Notes: generated by a model not told the origin, from the sequence alone. 11,721 nucleotides of DNA from Chloroflexota bacterium (GCA_022572865.1 JACZVB010000014.1:1-11721); one strand, 5' to 3'; numbered from the stretch's first letter, positions 1 through 6,250 are shown. Made by a program: numbers and translations.

Positions 1-288
1 AATGTCCACGACCTCGTCCCCGGCCCCGGGGAAATCCCTGGCGGTGGCCACAGCCTTGACACCGGGCAGCGCCTCGGCCCGGGTGGTGTCGATGGACCTG
101 ATACGGGCGTGGGCGTGGGGGCTGCGGAGGATCTTTCCGTGGAACAGGCCCGCGGCGTCGAAGTCGGCGCCGTACAGAGCGCGGCCCGTGACCTTATCTG
201 CGCCGTCGTGGCGAATGGGTCGGGTGCCGACCACATCGAACTTCTTGGTGGCCAGGACTACGTTGGGTTCGTACTCGGTGGTGGTCAT
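1..288 (-). CDS. Molybdenum hydroxylase, large Mo-cofactor subunit (partial, N-terminal 96 residues)
   Basis: This is the start of the molybdopterin-binding subunit of a xanthine dehydrogenase/CO dehydrogenase-type hydroxylase; the rest lies beyond base 1. The translated 96 residues begin MTTTEYEPN and carry the family's N-terminal signature: a G-x-R-P-I-R-H-D-x-x-x-K-V-T-G stretch, a GLFHGKILRSPHAHARI segment (about residues 47-63), then ALPGVKAV and ARDFPG of the a/b-hammerhead domain. The ATG overlaps the TGA of the Fe-S subunit by 4 bases (ATGA), and AGGAGA lies about 10 bases upstream, so the start is secure and translation is probably coupled. The substrate cannot be named: the Mo active-site loop that separates CO dehydrogenases from xanthine, nicotinate or aldehyde hydroxylases is outside the window. 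It should act as a complex with the next two genes. Confidence 0.9.
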   Translation of the reverse strand, partial: MTTTEYEPNVVLATKKFDVVGTRPIRHDGADKVTGRALYGADFDAAGLFHGKILRSPHAHARIRSIDTTRAEALPGVKAVATARDFPGAGDEVVDI

Positions 289-770
289 GCCTTTGTCTCC
301 TGCATCTTACCCGCGGCGTCCATGACAGCCCGGATTATCTTGTCGTAGCCTGTGCAGCGGCACAGATTATTGGCCAGCCAGAACCTTATCCGCTCCTCCG
401 AGGGATCGGGCTCCCGGTCCAGCAGCGCCTTCGCGGCCACCAGGAAACCGGGCGTGCAGATGCCGCACTGCAGGGCGGCGTTTTCTAAGAATGCCTGCTG
501 GAGGGGGTGAAGGGTGTTTCCTTGGGCAATGCCTTCGACGGTGGATATCTCCTTGCCTTCGACCTCGACCCCCAGGACCAGACAGGAAGTCACGATCCGG
601 CCGTCGAGGAGAACGGTACATGCGCCGCAGTTGCCGTCGTTGCACCCCTCCTTGGTCCCCGTCAGGCCGATGATGTCCCGGAGGCACTCCAGAAGGCTCT
701 GACGGGGCTCGCATAGGAAATCCACACCCTCTCCATTGATCTTGGTCTGTACGTACGTTTTCCTGGGCAT
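285..770 (-). CDS. Molybdenum hydroxylase, small 2Fe-2S subunit (CoxS/XdhC type)
   Basis: This 161-residue protein is the electron-transfer subunit of the hydroxylase, moving electrons from the Mo centre through two 2Fe-2S clusters to FAD. The plant-type ferredoxin cluster ligands are C43, C48, C51 and C63 (GCNDGNCGACTV region). The second, helical-bundle cluster uses C102, C105 (QCGICTPGF), C137 and C139 (NLCRCTGY). All eight ligands are present and the length is usual for the family (about 150-170). The ATG abuts the TAG of the FAD-subunit gene with no gap, and GGAGG lies 8 bases upstream. The end overlaps the Mo-subunit start by 4 bases. The tight packing shows a single transcription unit for the three subunits. 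Confidence 0.96.
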   Translation of the reverse strand: MPRKTYVQTKINGEGVDFLCEPRQSLLECLRDIIGLTGTKEGCNDGNCGACTVLLDGRIVTSCLVLGVEVEGKEISTVEGIAQGNTLHPLQQAFLENAALQCGICTPGFLVAAKALLDREPDPSEERIRFWLANNLCRCTGYDKIIRAVMDAAGKMQETKA

Positions 771-1649
771 CTACGACGCCTCCTTGGCCCTTTCTATGGC
801 GGTGTTCAAGGCCCTTCGGGTCAATACTTCACACAGATGGATTCTGTAATCGATGGTGCCCCGCATATCGGTGATGGGCCTGGCGGCCTTTTTTGCGAGG
901 TCTGAAGCTTTGCGGATGTTTTCTTCTGTAATCGGCTGGCCGGCCAGGGCGTCTCCCGCCTCCTTCACGAAGAGGGGCGTCGGCGCCACCGATGCCAGTG
1001 AGATTCGAGCCGATTTGATGGTGGACTTGTCGTCGCTTAGCTCCACTGAAACCCCGGCCCCGACGCCGGCGATGTCCATCTCGTTCCTGGGTATGAACCT
1101 GATGTATCGAGACCCGAAGTTGGGGGGTGGGGGAGGGATGTGTATGGACACCATCATCTCGTCGGGCCGCATGACGTTCTCCCCCGGGCCGGTGCAGAAG
1201 TCCTCGACGGCGACCCGCCGATGGCCTTGCGTGCTGACTAACTCCACCGTTGCTCCCAGAGCAATGAGGGCTGGGATGGCGTCGGCGCTGGGGGCGGCGT
1301 TGCACACGTTGCCGCCTACGGAGGCACGGCCCTGTATCTGTATCCCACCTATTATCAGTGTACTGTCGATGAGGGCGGGATAGGCGGATGCCACCGCGGC
1401 GTCGTCATATATCTTGTAGCAGGGGACCGCGGCCCCCAGGGTCAGGCCCTCAGAGGGGGTGTAGGAGAGCTGGTTCAACTCCGGGATGGATTTCACATCC
1501 ACCAGTATGTCGGGCTGCCTACGGGCCGCTCTGAGCTGGACCAGGATGTCGGTCCCGCCGGCCAGGAACCGGGCCCGGTCTCCCTCCCTGGCCAGTATAT
1601 CGATGGCCTCCTTTACCGATGCGGGGCTTATGTAGTCGATCCACTTCAA
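771..1649 (-). CDS. Molybdenum hydroxylase, FAD-binding subunit (CoxM type)
   Basis: This 292-residue protein is the flavin subunit that passes electrons from the Fe-S clusters to the final acceptor. It shows the two family FAD-binding loops: AGGTD at residues 30-34 and a GGN-containing loop GGNVCNAAPSAD at 112-123. The C-terminal CO-dehydrogenase flavoprotein domain follows, with a DMRGTIDYR-like stretch near the end. Length matches the usual 280-300. The start is TTG at 1649-1647, supported by AGGGG about 6 bases upstream; no better in-frame ATG precedes it. It is first in the operon, followed without a gap by the 2Fe-2S subunit. Gene order M-S-L is that of cox-like clusters. The annotation of such clusters as CO dehydrogenase is often wrong, so only the family is claimed. 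Confidence 0.95.
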   Translation of the reverse strand: MKWIDYISPASVKEAIDILAREGDRARFLAGGTDILVQLRAARRQPDILVDVKSIPELNQLSYTPSEGLTLGAAVPCYKIYDDAAVASAYPALIDSTLIIGGIQIQGRASVGGNVCNAAPSADAIPALIALGATVELVSTQGHRRVAVEDFCTGPGENVMRPDEMMVSIHIPPPPPNFGSRYIRFIPRNEMDIAGVGAGVSVELSDDKSTIKSARISLASVAPTPLFVKEAGDALAGQPITEENIRKASDLAKKAARPITDMRGTIDYRIHLCEVLTRRALNTAIERAKEAS

Positions 1650-1752
1650 TGGTGGCCCCTCTTTCTCCCATCAATTGGGCTCGTCGCCTGCCTGTTGCGA
1701 GTCCGCGAGATTCAAGTTTGGATTGTTTGAATTGTCTCCTGCGGCGACACCC

Positions 1753-1781
1753 AAGATACCTGTAGGGATGTGCCCTGTCAA
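1753..1781 (-). promoter_or_regulatory. Sigma70-type promoter for the Mo-hydroxylase operon
   Basis: On the minus strand a perfect -35 TTGACA (1781-1776) is followed by a 17-base spacer and TATCTT (1758-1753, 4 of 6 to TATAAT). Transcription would start near 1746 and leave a leader of roughly 95 bases before the TTG start at 1649. The intergenic repeat begins 22 bases upstream of the -35 box. Confidence 0.6.
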
Positions 1782-1803
1782 CCCTAATGAGGGTGGAATG
1801 TTC

Positions 1804-1969
1804 AATAACAGTTTCGACCATCCCCCTGTCCTTCTTCCCTTCGATAGACTCAGGACAGGCCTGGCCAGGAAGGGGGACGAAATTAAGTTTGTCCCGAACT
1901 CGGGACAAACCCACGGTCCCGACGCCGAGTCGAGACACCCCCCATTTGGAGGGGCTTATTAAACGGCCT
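1804..1969. repeat. Interspersed intergenic repeat, copy 1 (hairpin-rich, MITE/REP-like)
   Basis: The left edge AATAACAGTTTCGACCATCC (1804-1823) and right edge CTTATTAAACGGCCT (1955-1969) recur at 6976-6995 and 7108-7122 in the same orientation, with only one base changed in the left edge and none in the right. The interiors differ but both contain strong inverted repeats. Here these are CCTGTCCT/AGGACAGG (1825-1832 and 1852-1859) and an 11-bp stem at 1887-1910. The edges carry a rough inverted TTAATAA-like motif, as in small non-autonomous elements. No coding capacity is visible. It fills much of the 457-base gap 1650-2106 between the divergent Mo-hydroxylase and trpA operons; the rest of that gap holds the two promoters and trpA leader. 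Confidence 0.7.
1887..1910. repeat. Perfect 11-bp inverted repeat inside repeat copy 1
   Basis: GTTTGTCCCGA (1887-1897) and TCGGGACAAAC (1900-1910) are exact reverse complements separated by two bases. The hairpin is strong on either strand. There is no T-run after it, so it is not a typical intrinsic terminator. It is absent from copy 2, which has its own different palindrome at the equivalent place. Confidence 0.75.
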
Positions 1970-1982
1970 CGTGTAGATACGA

Positions 1983-2011
1983 TTGCAAGGCTAAATAGGT
2001 AGTGATACTAT
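1983..2011 (+). promoter_or_regulatory. Promoter for the trpA-aroH-aroF operon
   Basis: TTGCAA (1983-1988) and TACTAT (2006-2011) are 17 bases apart, and TG at 2003-2004 gives an extended -10 element. Start of transcription would be near 2018, giving a leader of about 89 bases. I see no run of Trp codons and no T-box signature in the leader, so neither classical attenuation nor a T-box is supported. Confidence 0.5.
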
Positions 2012-2106
2012 GTTGGGCCACGGGGCCGTGCTTCCCTTCGATCCGGCTCTTATCAGTGGAATGCAGGGGGTGAGTCCGGCCCTGAGTAGTTGGGGAGCAG
2101 CACTGT

Positions 2107-2910
2107 TTGAACAGAATCAACGACGCCTTTGCCCAGCTTCGGTCTCAAGGGAGGACGGGCATAGCGGGCTTTCTCACCGTGGGCTATCCGGACCGGGGCT
2201 CTACCATGCCCCTTCTCCGGGCTATGGTGGAGGGTGGGCTGGATTTCATCGAACTGGGCGTGCCCTTTAGCGACCCTCTGGCCGATGGGGCTACAATACA
2301 AAAGGCGGGCCACAAGGCCCTTGAGAACGGCATCACCCTGAGGGACTGTCTGGACGTCTGTTCCGAGGCCCGGGACCAGTTCCCGCTTATTCCCATCCTG
2401 CTCATGGGATACTATAATCCTGTCCTGAGCTACGGTATCGAGAAGTTTGCCATCGATGCTGAGCGGGCGGGCCTGGACGGCTTGATAGTTGTCGATCTGC
2501 CTCCCGAGGAGGCGGGGCCTCTCCAGAAGGTGTGCGGCCCTCGCGGCATAGACCTGGTCTTTCTTCTGGCCCCCACCAGCACCGACGAGCGAATCGGGAG
2601 GGTGTGTGAGGCCTCGTCCAGGCTCATCTACTGTGTTAGTCTGACGGGGGTCACGGGCGTCAGGAGAGAGGTTGACTCGGGCCTGCCGGAGTTTCTGGCC
2701 AGGGTCCGCAGCAGGACAGACCTTCCCCTGCTGGTGGGGTTCGGCATATCTACCAGGGCTCATGTCGAGGCGGTGGCCCCCTATGCCGAATCGGTGGTGG
2801 TTGGAAGCGCGTTGATTGATCTGATAGAGGATGCTCCTCTCTCTCAGAGGGTTGAGCGGGTCAGAGGGTTCGTCGAGGAGCTGTCCGGGAAGAGTGGGCT
2901 AGAGACCTAA
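2107..2910 (+). CDS. trpA: Tryptophan synthase alpha subunit
   Basis: TrpA cleaves indole-3-glycerol phosphate to indole and glyceraldehyde 3-phosphate, passing indole to TrpB in the a2b2 complex. The 267-residue product has the usual length (E. coli 268). Both catalytic acids fall at the E. coli positions: E49 (FIELGVPFSDP) and D60 (LADG). The active-site loop S-L-T-G-V-T-G and the phosphate-binding GFGIS and VVGSALI segments are present. The start is TTG at 2107 with GGGGAG (2092-2097) 9 bases upstream. It leads a probable operon with aroH (12-base gap) and aroF. No trpB or other trp gene is in the window, which is unusual because trpB and trpA are normally adjacent. Confidence 0.97.
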   Translation: MNRINDAFAQLRSQGRTGIAGFLTVGYPDRGSTMPLLRAMVEGGLDFIELGVPFSDPLADGATIQKAGHKALENGITLRDCLDVCSEARDQFPLIPILLMGYYNPVLSYGIEKFAIDAERAGLDGLIVVDLPPEEAGPLQKVCGPRGIDLVFLLAPTSTDERIGRVCEASSRLIYCVSLTGVTGVRREVDSGLPEFLARVRSRTDLPLLVGFGISTRAHVEAVAPYAESVVVGSALIDLIEDAPLSQRVERVRGFVEELSGKSGLET

Positions 2911-2922
2911 GGAGCGGCAGTT

Positions 2923-3309
2923 TTGTGGTGCAGAGGTATACGTGGTGCCACCACCGTAGAGGAAAACACGAGGGAGGCCATCCTGGAGGGCACTTCCGAG
3001 TTGTTGAAGCTGATGATTAAGTACAATGACCTGGAGGAAGACCAGATAGCGGCGGTCACCTTCACGACGACGACGGACTTGAATGCCGAGTATCCTGCCG
3101 TCGCCGCCCGGCAATTGGGGTGGACGGATGCAGCGCTCCTGTGCGGCCACGAGATGGACGTGCCCTGTGGGCTAAAAAAGGTGATCAGGATACTTTTGCT
3201 GGTCAACACCGAGAAAAGCTCGAAAGAGATGAAACACGTTTATATCAAAGAGGCGGTAAAGCTAAGACCCGATAGCGCCGGCCCCGCGTATGCTAGGGTT
3301 GATCAGTAG
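2923..3309 (+). CDS. aroH: Monofunctional chorismate mutase, AroH type
   Basis: It converts chorismate to prephenate, the first step to phenylalanine and tyrosine. The 128-residue product matches the small trimeric B. subtilis AroH fold in length and sequence: it starts with R-G-I-R-G-A-T-T-V-E (R7 corresponds to catalytic Arg7). The active-site residues C74, E77 (HEMDV), R89 (VIR) and Y107 (HVY) each align with the B. subtilis residues at one higher number. The conserved LRPD tail is present. The start is TTG at 2923 with AAGGAG at 2909-2914, overlapping the trpA stop region, so expression should be coupled to trpA. aroF follows after 33 bases. The unrelated AroQ class is excluded by sequence. 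Confidence 0.95.
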   Translation: MWCRGIRGATTVEENTREAILEGTSELLKLMIKYNDLEEDQIAAVTFTTTTDLNAEYPAVAARQLGWTDAALLCGHEMDVPCGLKKVIRILLLVNTEKSSKEMKHVYIKEAVKLRPDSAGPAYARVDQ

Positions 3310-3342
3310 TATTACCCATCCCTTCGATCAGGGAGGACGTAG

Positions 3343-4359
3343 ATGATTGTGTCAATGAGGCCCAAGTGCACCGAGGACGAGATTAAGGGAGTCCAGGGGA
3401 AGCTGGAGAGCCTGGGGTTCCAGTACCATATCTCCAGGGGTGTCGAGAGAACGATAATAGGGGTAATAGGCAAGATCTATCCTGATCTGAAGGACACCCT
3501 GGAATTGATGCCCGGGGTGGCCGAAGTGGTGCGCCTGTCCCGGCCCTTCAAGCTGTCCAGCAGGGAGTTCCATCCCGATGATACGGTGGTGCGGGTGAGA
3601 GATGTGACCGTAGGCGGGACCGAGCGGGTTGTCATGGCAGGCCCCTGTGCCGTGGAGAGCAGGGAGCAGCTCTTGGAGACGGCGAAGGCCGTGAAGGAGG
3701 CCGGGGCCCACATCCTCAGGGGTGGGGCCTACAAGCCCCGCACCTCTCCATACAGCTTCAGGGGCCTGGGCGAAGATGGGCTGGAGATGCTTGCCGAGGC
3801 CCGCGAGAAGACCGGCCTTCCGATAATTACCGAGGTGATGACCCCCGCAGACGTCGGCCTTGTTTCCCAGTATGCCGACGTCCTACAGATCGGCGCCAGG
3901 AACATGCAAAACTACATCCTCCTGGACGAGGTGGGCAAGGTAGACGTGCCGGTGATGTTGAAGCGGGGAATGTCCGCTACTATCGAGGAGTGGCTTCTCG
4001 CGGCGGAGTATGTTCTGGCCCAGGGGAATCAGAACGTGATCCTCTGCGAAAGGGGCATCCGTACCTTCGAGACCTACACCCGCAATACCCTTGACCTCAG
4101 CGCCATTCCAGTGATCAAGAAGCTGAGCCACCTGCCCGTAATAGCCGATCCGAGCCATGCCACCGGCAAGTGGTATCTGGTGGTCCCCATGGCCCTGGCC
4201 GCGGCGGCGGCGGGAGCCGACGGGGTGATGGTCGAGGTCCATATCACCCCTGAAGATGCCCTGTGCGACGGTGCCCAGGCCCTTACCGTAGAGAATTTTC
4301 GGCTCCTGATGGGCCAGCTCTCGACCATCCAGAAACCGCTTCAGCAGGCTACGCTTTAG
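3343..4359 (+). CDS. aroF: 3-deoxy-7-phosphoheptulonate synthase (DAHP synthase, type I-beta)
   Basis: It condenses phosphoenolpyruvate and erythrose 4-phosphate to DAHP, the entry to the shikimate pathway. The 338-residue length equals the Thermotoga maritima enzyme, and the metal ligands fall at the same numbers: C102 (AGPCAVES), H272 (DPSHATG), E298 (VMVEVH) and D309 (CDG). The substrate loop [14 protein letters not shown] (129-141) and IGARNMQN are present. Residues 1 to about 70 form the N-terminal ferredoxin-like domain that in T. maritima mediates inhibition by tyrosine and phenylalanine, so feedback control is likely (inference). ATG start with GGAGG 8 bases upstream. It is last in the trpA-aroH-aroF unit and converges on the peroxiredoxin gene. 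It may be labelled aroA or aroG in some databases. Confidence 0.97.
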   Translation: MIVSMRPKCTEDEIKGVQGKLESLGFQYHISRGVERTIIGVIGKIYPDLKDTLELMPGVAEVVRLSRPFKLSSREFHPDDTVVRVRDVTVGGTERVVMAGPCAVESREQLLETAKAVKEAGAHILRGGAYKPRTSPYSFRGLGEDGLEMLAEAREKTGLPIITEVMTPADVGLVSQYADVLQIGARNMQNYILLDEVGKVDVPVMLKRGMSATIEEWLLAAEYVLAQGNQNVILCERGIRTFETYTRNTLDLSAIPVIKKLSHLPVIADPSHATGKWYLVVPMALAAAAAGADGVMVEVHITPEDALCDGAQALTVENFRLLMGQLSTIQKPLQQATL

Positions 4360-4493
4360 ACGTATATCGCGGGACAGCCAAAGCTGCATACCGGATGCCG
4401 TCTAAGGTCCGCTGCCCAGTCGAACACGTAACGAAAGACGGCCTCAGTGTCGGTACTCGAAGGGGAGGCTTATGCTTGGCGGGGCCCCAGGAG

Positions 4494-5153
4494 CTAGCTC
4501 GGGTCCTTCACCATCCGCAGGTACGGCTTCACCGCATCCCAGCCGGCAGGGAACAGCTCCTTCGCTTTCTCGTTGTCGACCGCCGGGAGGATGATCACAT
4601 CCTCGCCCTTGTGCCAGTTCGCCGGCGTCCCCACCTTGTGCTTCGCCGTCATCTGGACGGAATCCAGCACGCGCAGCAACTCGTCGAAGTTGCGCCCCGA
4701 GCTCATCGGGTAGGTCAGGCTAACCTTGATCTTTTTGTCGGGGCCCACCAGGAACACCGAGCGCACCGTCTGGTTGTCCGCTGCTGTCCTGCCCTCGGAC
4801 GTGTCACCCGCGTCGGCCGGCAGCATGTCGTACAGCTTCGCTATTTCGAGGTTCTTGTCCGCGATGATCGGGAAGTTGAGCTTCGTACCGGCCAGGTCCT
4901 CGATGTCGCTGGCCCACCGCTTGTGGTCTTCGACCTTGTCGACGCTGAGGCCGATTACCTTGCAGCCTCGCTTCGCGAACTCATCGTTGATCTTCGCCAC
5001 GTAGGCGAGTTCCGTCGCGCACACCGGCGTGAAGTCCTTGGGGTGCGAAAACAACATCGCGTACCCATCGCCAACCCAGTCGTGGAAATGGACCGTCCCC
5101 TCGCTGGTCTCCGCCGTGAAATCCGGCGCCGTGTCATTGATGCGCAGTGACAT
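4494..5153 (-). CDS. Peroxiredoxin, 1-Cys/Prx6 family
   Basis: It reduces hydrogen peroxide and alkyl hydroperoxides. Counting from the chosen start the product has 219 residues. It begins MSLRINDTAPDF and carries the peroxidatic motif D-F-T-P-V-C with T42 and C45. Further Prx6-type features are the conserved Arg in TVRSVFLVGP and the long C-terminal domain ending near P-Y-L-R-M-V. An upstream in-frame ATG exists 24 bases earlier, but GAGGAGGAGA at 5157-5166 sits just before the ATG at 5153, which decides the start. Codon use differs from the neighbours: Ala GCG and Pro CCG are frequent and Arg is mostly CGC/CGG, whereas trpA relies heavily on AGG. This hints at acquisition by transfer, without proof. 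It is convergent with aroF. Confidence 0.95.
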   Translation of the reverse strand: MSLRINDTAPDFTAETSEGTVHFHDWVGDGYAMLFSHPKDFTPVCATELAYVAKINDEFAKRGCKVIGLSVDKVEDHKRWASDIEDLAGTKLNFPIIADKNLEIAKLYDMLPADAGDTSEGRTAADNQTVRSVFLVGPDKKIKVSLTYPMSSGRNFDELLRVLDSVQMTAKHKVGTPANWHKGEDVIILPAVDNEKAKELFPAGWDAVKPYLRMVKDPS

Positions 5154-5173
5154 GTTTCTCCTCCTCGTAATAG

Positions 5174-5386
5174 TCACGCTCCATAGCCTAACTCGTTCAA
5201 AGGGCCATACCGCCAGCCATAGAGGCCACCCGCTCGAACCCCGCCTGTATCAGGGTCCCAGCCGCGGTATGCGAACTCCCCACGCTTGTATCCGGAATTC
5301 CCAACCTCACACTGGACGCAAGCACAGGGGTTACCCTCGACCAGGTCAATGGTAGTCTCAACCAGGGACGCCGTCAACCTTCCCAT
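5174..5386 (-). CDS. Possible small hypothetical protein (70 residues)
   Basis: I do not recognise this reading frame. It would encode 70 residues rich in Gly, Trp and Tyr, with a C-x-C-x2-C group (P-C-A-C-V-Q-C) near residues 21-26 and a G-G-L-Y-G-W-R-Y tail. All Glu codons are GAG, which slightly favours coding on this strand. It lies directly upstream of the peroxiredoxin with a 20-base gap. Against it: the ATG has no clear ribosome binding site, the frame stays open upstream to a stop at 5450-5452 without another ATG, GTG or TTG, and the codon-aligned opposite strand is also open from 5192 to 5596. It could be a remnant of a longer gene or chance. Confidence 0.25.
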   Translation of the reverse strand: MGRLTASLVETTIDLVEGNPCACVQCEVGNSGYKRGEFAYRGWDPDTGGVRAGGLYGWRYGPLNELGYGA

Positions 5387-5567
5387 CAGGTTTACAACAC
5401 CATCCGGCGGCTGCCTGAACTGGAGTTCGTTGGGCAGCTTAGGTGTCTTTCACTACGTTTGCATCCCCATCGAAGGGAGAGCTGGGGAGCCATTACCATC
5501 TGGAGGAGGATGTTGGAGGTGTATGTCGAAACGGCCATCAAAACCTATCGGATTCCGACACGGGTTA
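5387..5567. other. Intergenic stretch without a convincing gene
   Basis: Several frames are open on both strands here, but none has a start codon with a suitably spaced ribosome binding site. I found no repeat, RNA gene or strong palindrome. It separates the peroxiredoxin side (minus strand) from the promoter of the desulforedoxin-like pair (plus strand). Confidence 0.4.
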
Positions 5568-5597
5568 TTGACTGGCTTAATAGGCGGTGGCTATAAT
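5568..5597 (+). promoter_or_regulatory. Near-consensus sigma70 promoter for the desulforedoxin-like pair
   Basis: TTGACT (5568-5573, 5 of 6) and a perfect TATAAT (5592-5597) are 18 bases apart, the best promoter in the window. Transcription should begin near 5604, leaving about 60 bases before the ATG at 5664. Strong core elements suggest high expression unless a leader or repressor limits it. Confidence 0.75.
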
Positions 5598-5610
5598 GCC
5601 AGGACGTAAA

Positions 5611-5663
5611 AACTCCCACCGAGTTGGAAACGCAGTGAAAAGCTCACACGTACTGGTGGGTAA
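5611..5663 (+). promoter_or_regulatory. Foldable 5' leader that could mask the ribosome binding site
   Basis: AACTC (5611-5615) and GAGTT (5621-5625) form a hairpin with loop CCACC. A second stem follows: ACG/CGT (5630-5632 with 5649-5651) and GTGA/TCAC (5635-5638 with 5644-5647). The first loop CCACC (5616-5620) is exactly complementary to GGTGG (5655-5659), the only Shine-Dalgarno-like sequence before the ATG. A pseudoknot, or alternatively a long-range CCCACC/GGTGGG stem, could therefore hide it. Pairings are seen in one sequence only; no known riboswitch class was recognised. Confidence 0.4.
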
Positions 5664-5795
5664 ATGAGGCAAGCATTGGCAAACCAGACGGGTAAAAGAT
5701 ACAGGTGTGATGTATGCGGGTCTGAATTCATCGTGACCAGGGGTGGTGACGGGACCATCCAGTGCTGTAGCAAGGTGATGGCCCTCAAGAAATAA
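5664..5795 (+). CDS. Desulforedoxin-like FeS4 mini-protein 1 (43 residues)
   Basis: The 43-residue product has cysteines at 15, 18, 34 and 35, in the pattern C-x2-C-x15-C-C. That spacing is identical to desulforedoxin of Desulfovibrio gigas (36 residues) and to the N-terminal domain of desulfoferrodoxin, which bind a single iron with four Cys. Flanking residues fit too: Y-R-C-D-V-C-G before the first pair and G-D-G-T-I-Q-C-C-x-x-x-M around the second. It is cytoplasmic, with no signal peptide. Its likely role is small electron carrier in redox or peroxide/superoxide defence, which is an inference. The ATG follows GGTGGG by four bases, a weak ribosome site inside a foldable leader. It is followed after 58 bases by a paralogue and preceded by the best promoter in the window. 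Confidence 0.8.
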   Translation: MRQALANQTGKRYRCDVCGSEFIVTRGGDGTIQCCSKVMALKK

Positions 5796-5797
5796 CC

Positions 5798-5834
5798 CCT
5801 GGATGTAGAGCAGGGTCCAATACCGGAATCCAGG
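5798..5834 (+). repeat. Intercistronic hairpin between the two mini-genes
   Basis: CCTGGAT (5798-5804) and ATCCAGG (5828-5834) are exact reverse complements, starting two bases after the first stop codon. The loop is 23 bases and no T-run follows, so partial termination, RNA processing or protection of the upstream message are all possible. The GGAGG for the second gene lies just downstream and remains free. Confidence 0.35.
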
Positions 5835-5853
5835 TATCAGGAGGCAGGTCTAG

Positions 5854-5997
5854 ATGGCTAACTTGTTGGGGAAGAGGTTTGTCTGCGAGGTCTGTGGCAC
5901 CCAGGTGTTGTGTACCAAGGCCGGGGACGGCGCAGCCCACTGTTGCGACAAGGAGATGACACTTCAGCAGCCGAAGCCTCTGCCCTCGGCAGATTAG
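5854..5997 (+). CDS. Desulforedoxin-like FeS4 mini-protein 2 (47 residues)
   Basis: The 47-residue product repeats the pattern of the preceding gene: C11, C14, C30 and C31 in C-x2-C-x15-C-C, with F-V-C-E-V-C-G and A-G-D-G-A-A-H-C-C-D-K-E-M around them. It has an extra Cys at 20 and a Pro-rich tail (QQPKPLPSAD), both absent from its neighbour. GGAGG lies 11 bases before the ATG, a much better ribosome site than that of mini-protein 1. The two products are clearly related but not near-identical, so the duplication is old and both are likely functional. Desulforedoxin is a homodimer in D. gigas; two paralogues side by side allow a heterodimer or two tuned carriers (inference). Confidence 0.82.
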   Translation: MANLLGKRFVCEVCGTQVLCTKAGDGAAHCCDKEMTLQQPKPLPSAD

Positions 5998-6250
5998 CCA
6001 CCTTTCAGGCCCACCTCCCCGCGATCTTAGCTTGGGACCTGTATCAATCTGCTTCAATCTTTCGTGATAGGAAGGACTCAGGGCAGGGGTTGTCAGGGGA
6101 GGGGGAAGGGGATGCGCCCGGAGGAGTCCCTCAACCTTCAAGCACTGGAAGAGTGGACTTCCCCTTATTGATGAGTTTTGTTAGAAGGTCTTAGTCGAAC
6201 TGGGGCCCGAGCGCCGGCCCCGATTGCCGCGACCCTGCTCGAAGATATCC
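5998..6250. other. Convergent intergenic region between mini-protein 2 and lexA
   Basis: No gene is supported here. The stretch at 6060-6130 is purine-rich (many GGGG runs). The only structure of note is the GC hairpin at 6202-6221 near the lexA end. Confidence 0.5.
6202..6221 (-). terminator. GC-rich hairpin downstream of lexA (weak terminator candidate)
   Basis: GGGGCC (6202-6207) and GGCCCC (6216-6221) form a 6-bp stem with an 8-base loop, about 30 bases past the lexA stop. No T-run follows on either strand, so factor-independent termination is doubtful. Confidence 0.25.

Noticed and set aside
1519..1938. 139-residue minus-strand ORF over the intergenic repeat
   Set aside because: It overlaps the FAD subunit in another frame and its middle is made of repeat sequence; a similar G-M-V-E-T-V-I phrase in the ORF over copy 2 only reflects the shared DNA.
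2010..2270. Plus-strand ORF at the trpA leader, considered as a leader peptide
   Set aside because: It overlaps trpA, starts within the -10 element and has a single Trp codon, so it does not fit an attenuator.
4397..4442. GCCGTCT/AGACGGC inverted repeat between aroF and the peroxiredoxin, considered as a terminator
   Set aside because: The loop is over 30 bases and there is no T-run on either side.
4263..5150. 295-residue plus-strand ORF opposite the peroxiredoxin
   Set aside because: It is the antisense shadow of aroF and peroxiredoxin coding sequence; Arg/His/Val-rich composition without any domain.
5510..5596. Plus-strand mini-ORF of 28 codons ending just at the TATAAT box
   Set aside because: GGAGGAGG abuts its ATG with no spacing, and the last codons coincide with a near-perfect promoter. 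The open frame is better explained as chance.
5596..5667. 23-codon ORF with ATG in the TATAAT region and a 4-base ATGA overlap with mini-gene 1
   Set aside because: Its ATG overlaps the -10 box and lies before the predicted transcription start, so it would not be on the message.
6060..6130. Purine-rich block with several GGGG runs, considered as a G-quadruplex or another repeat copy
   Set aside because: Run spacing is irregular and neither repeat edge is present, so neither idea is supported.
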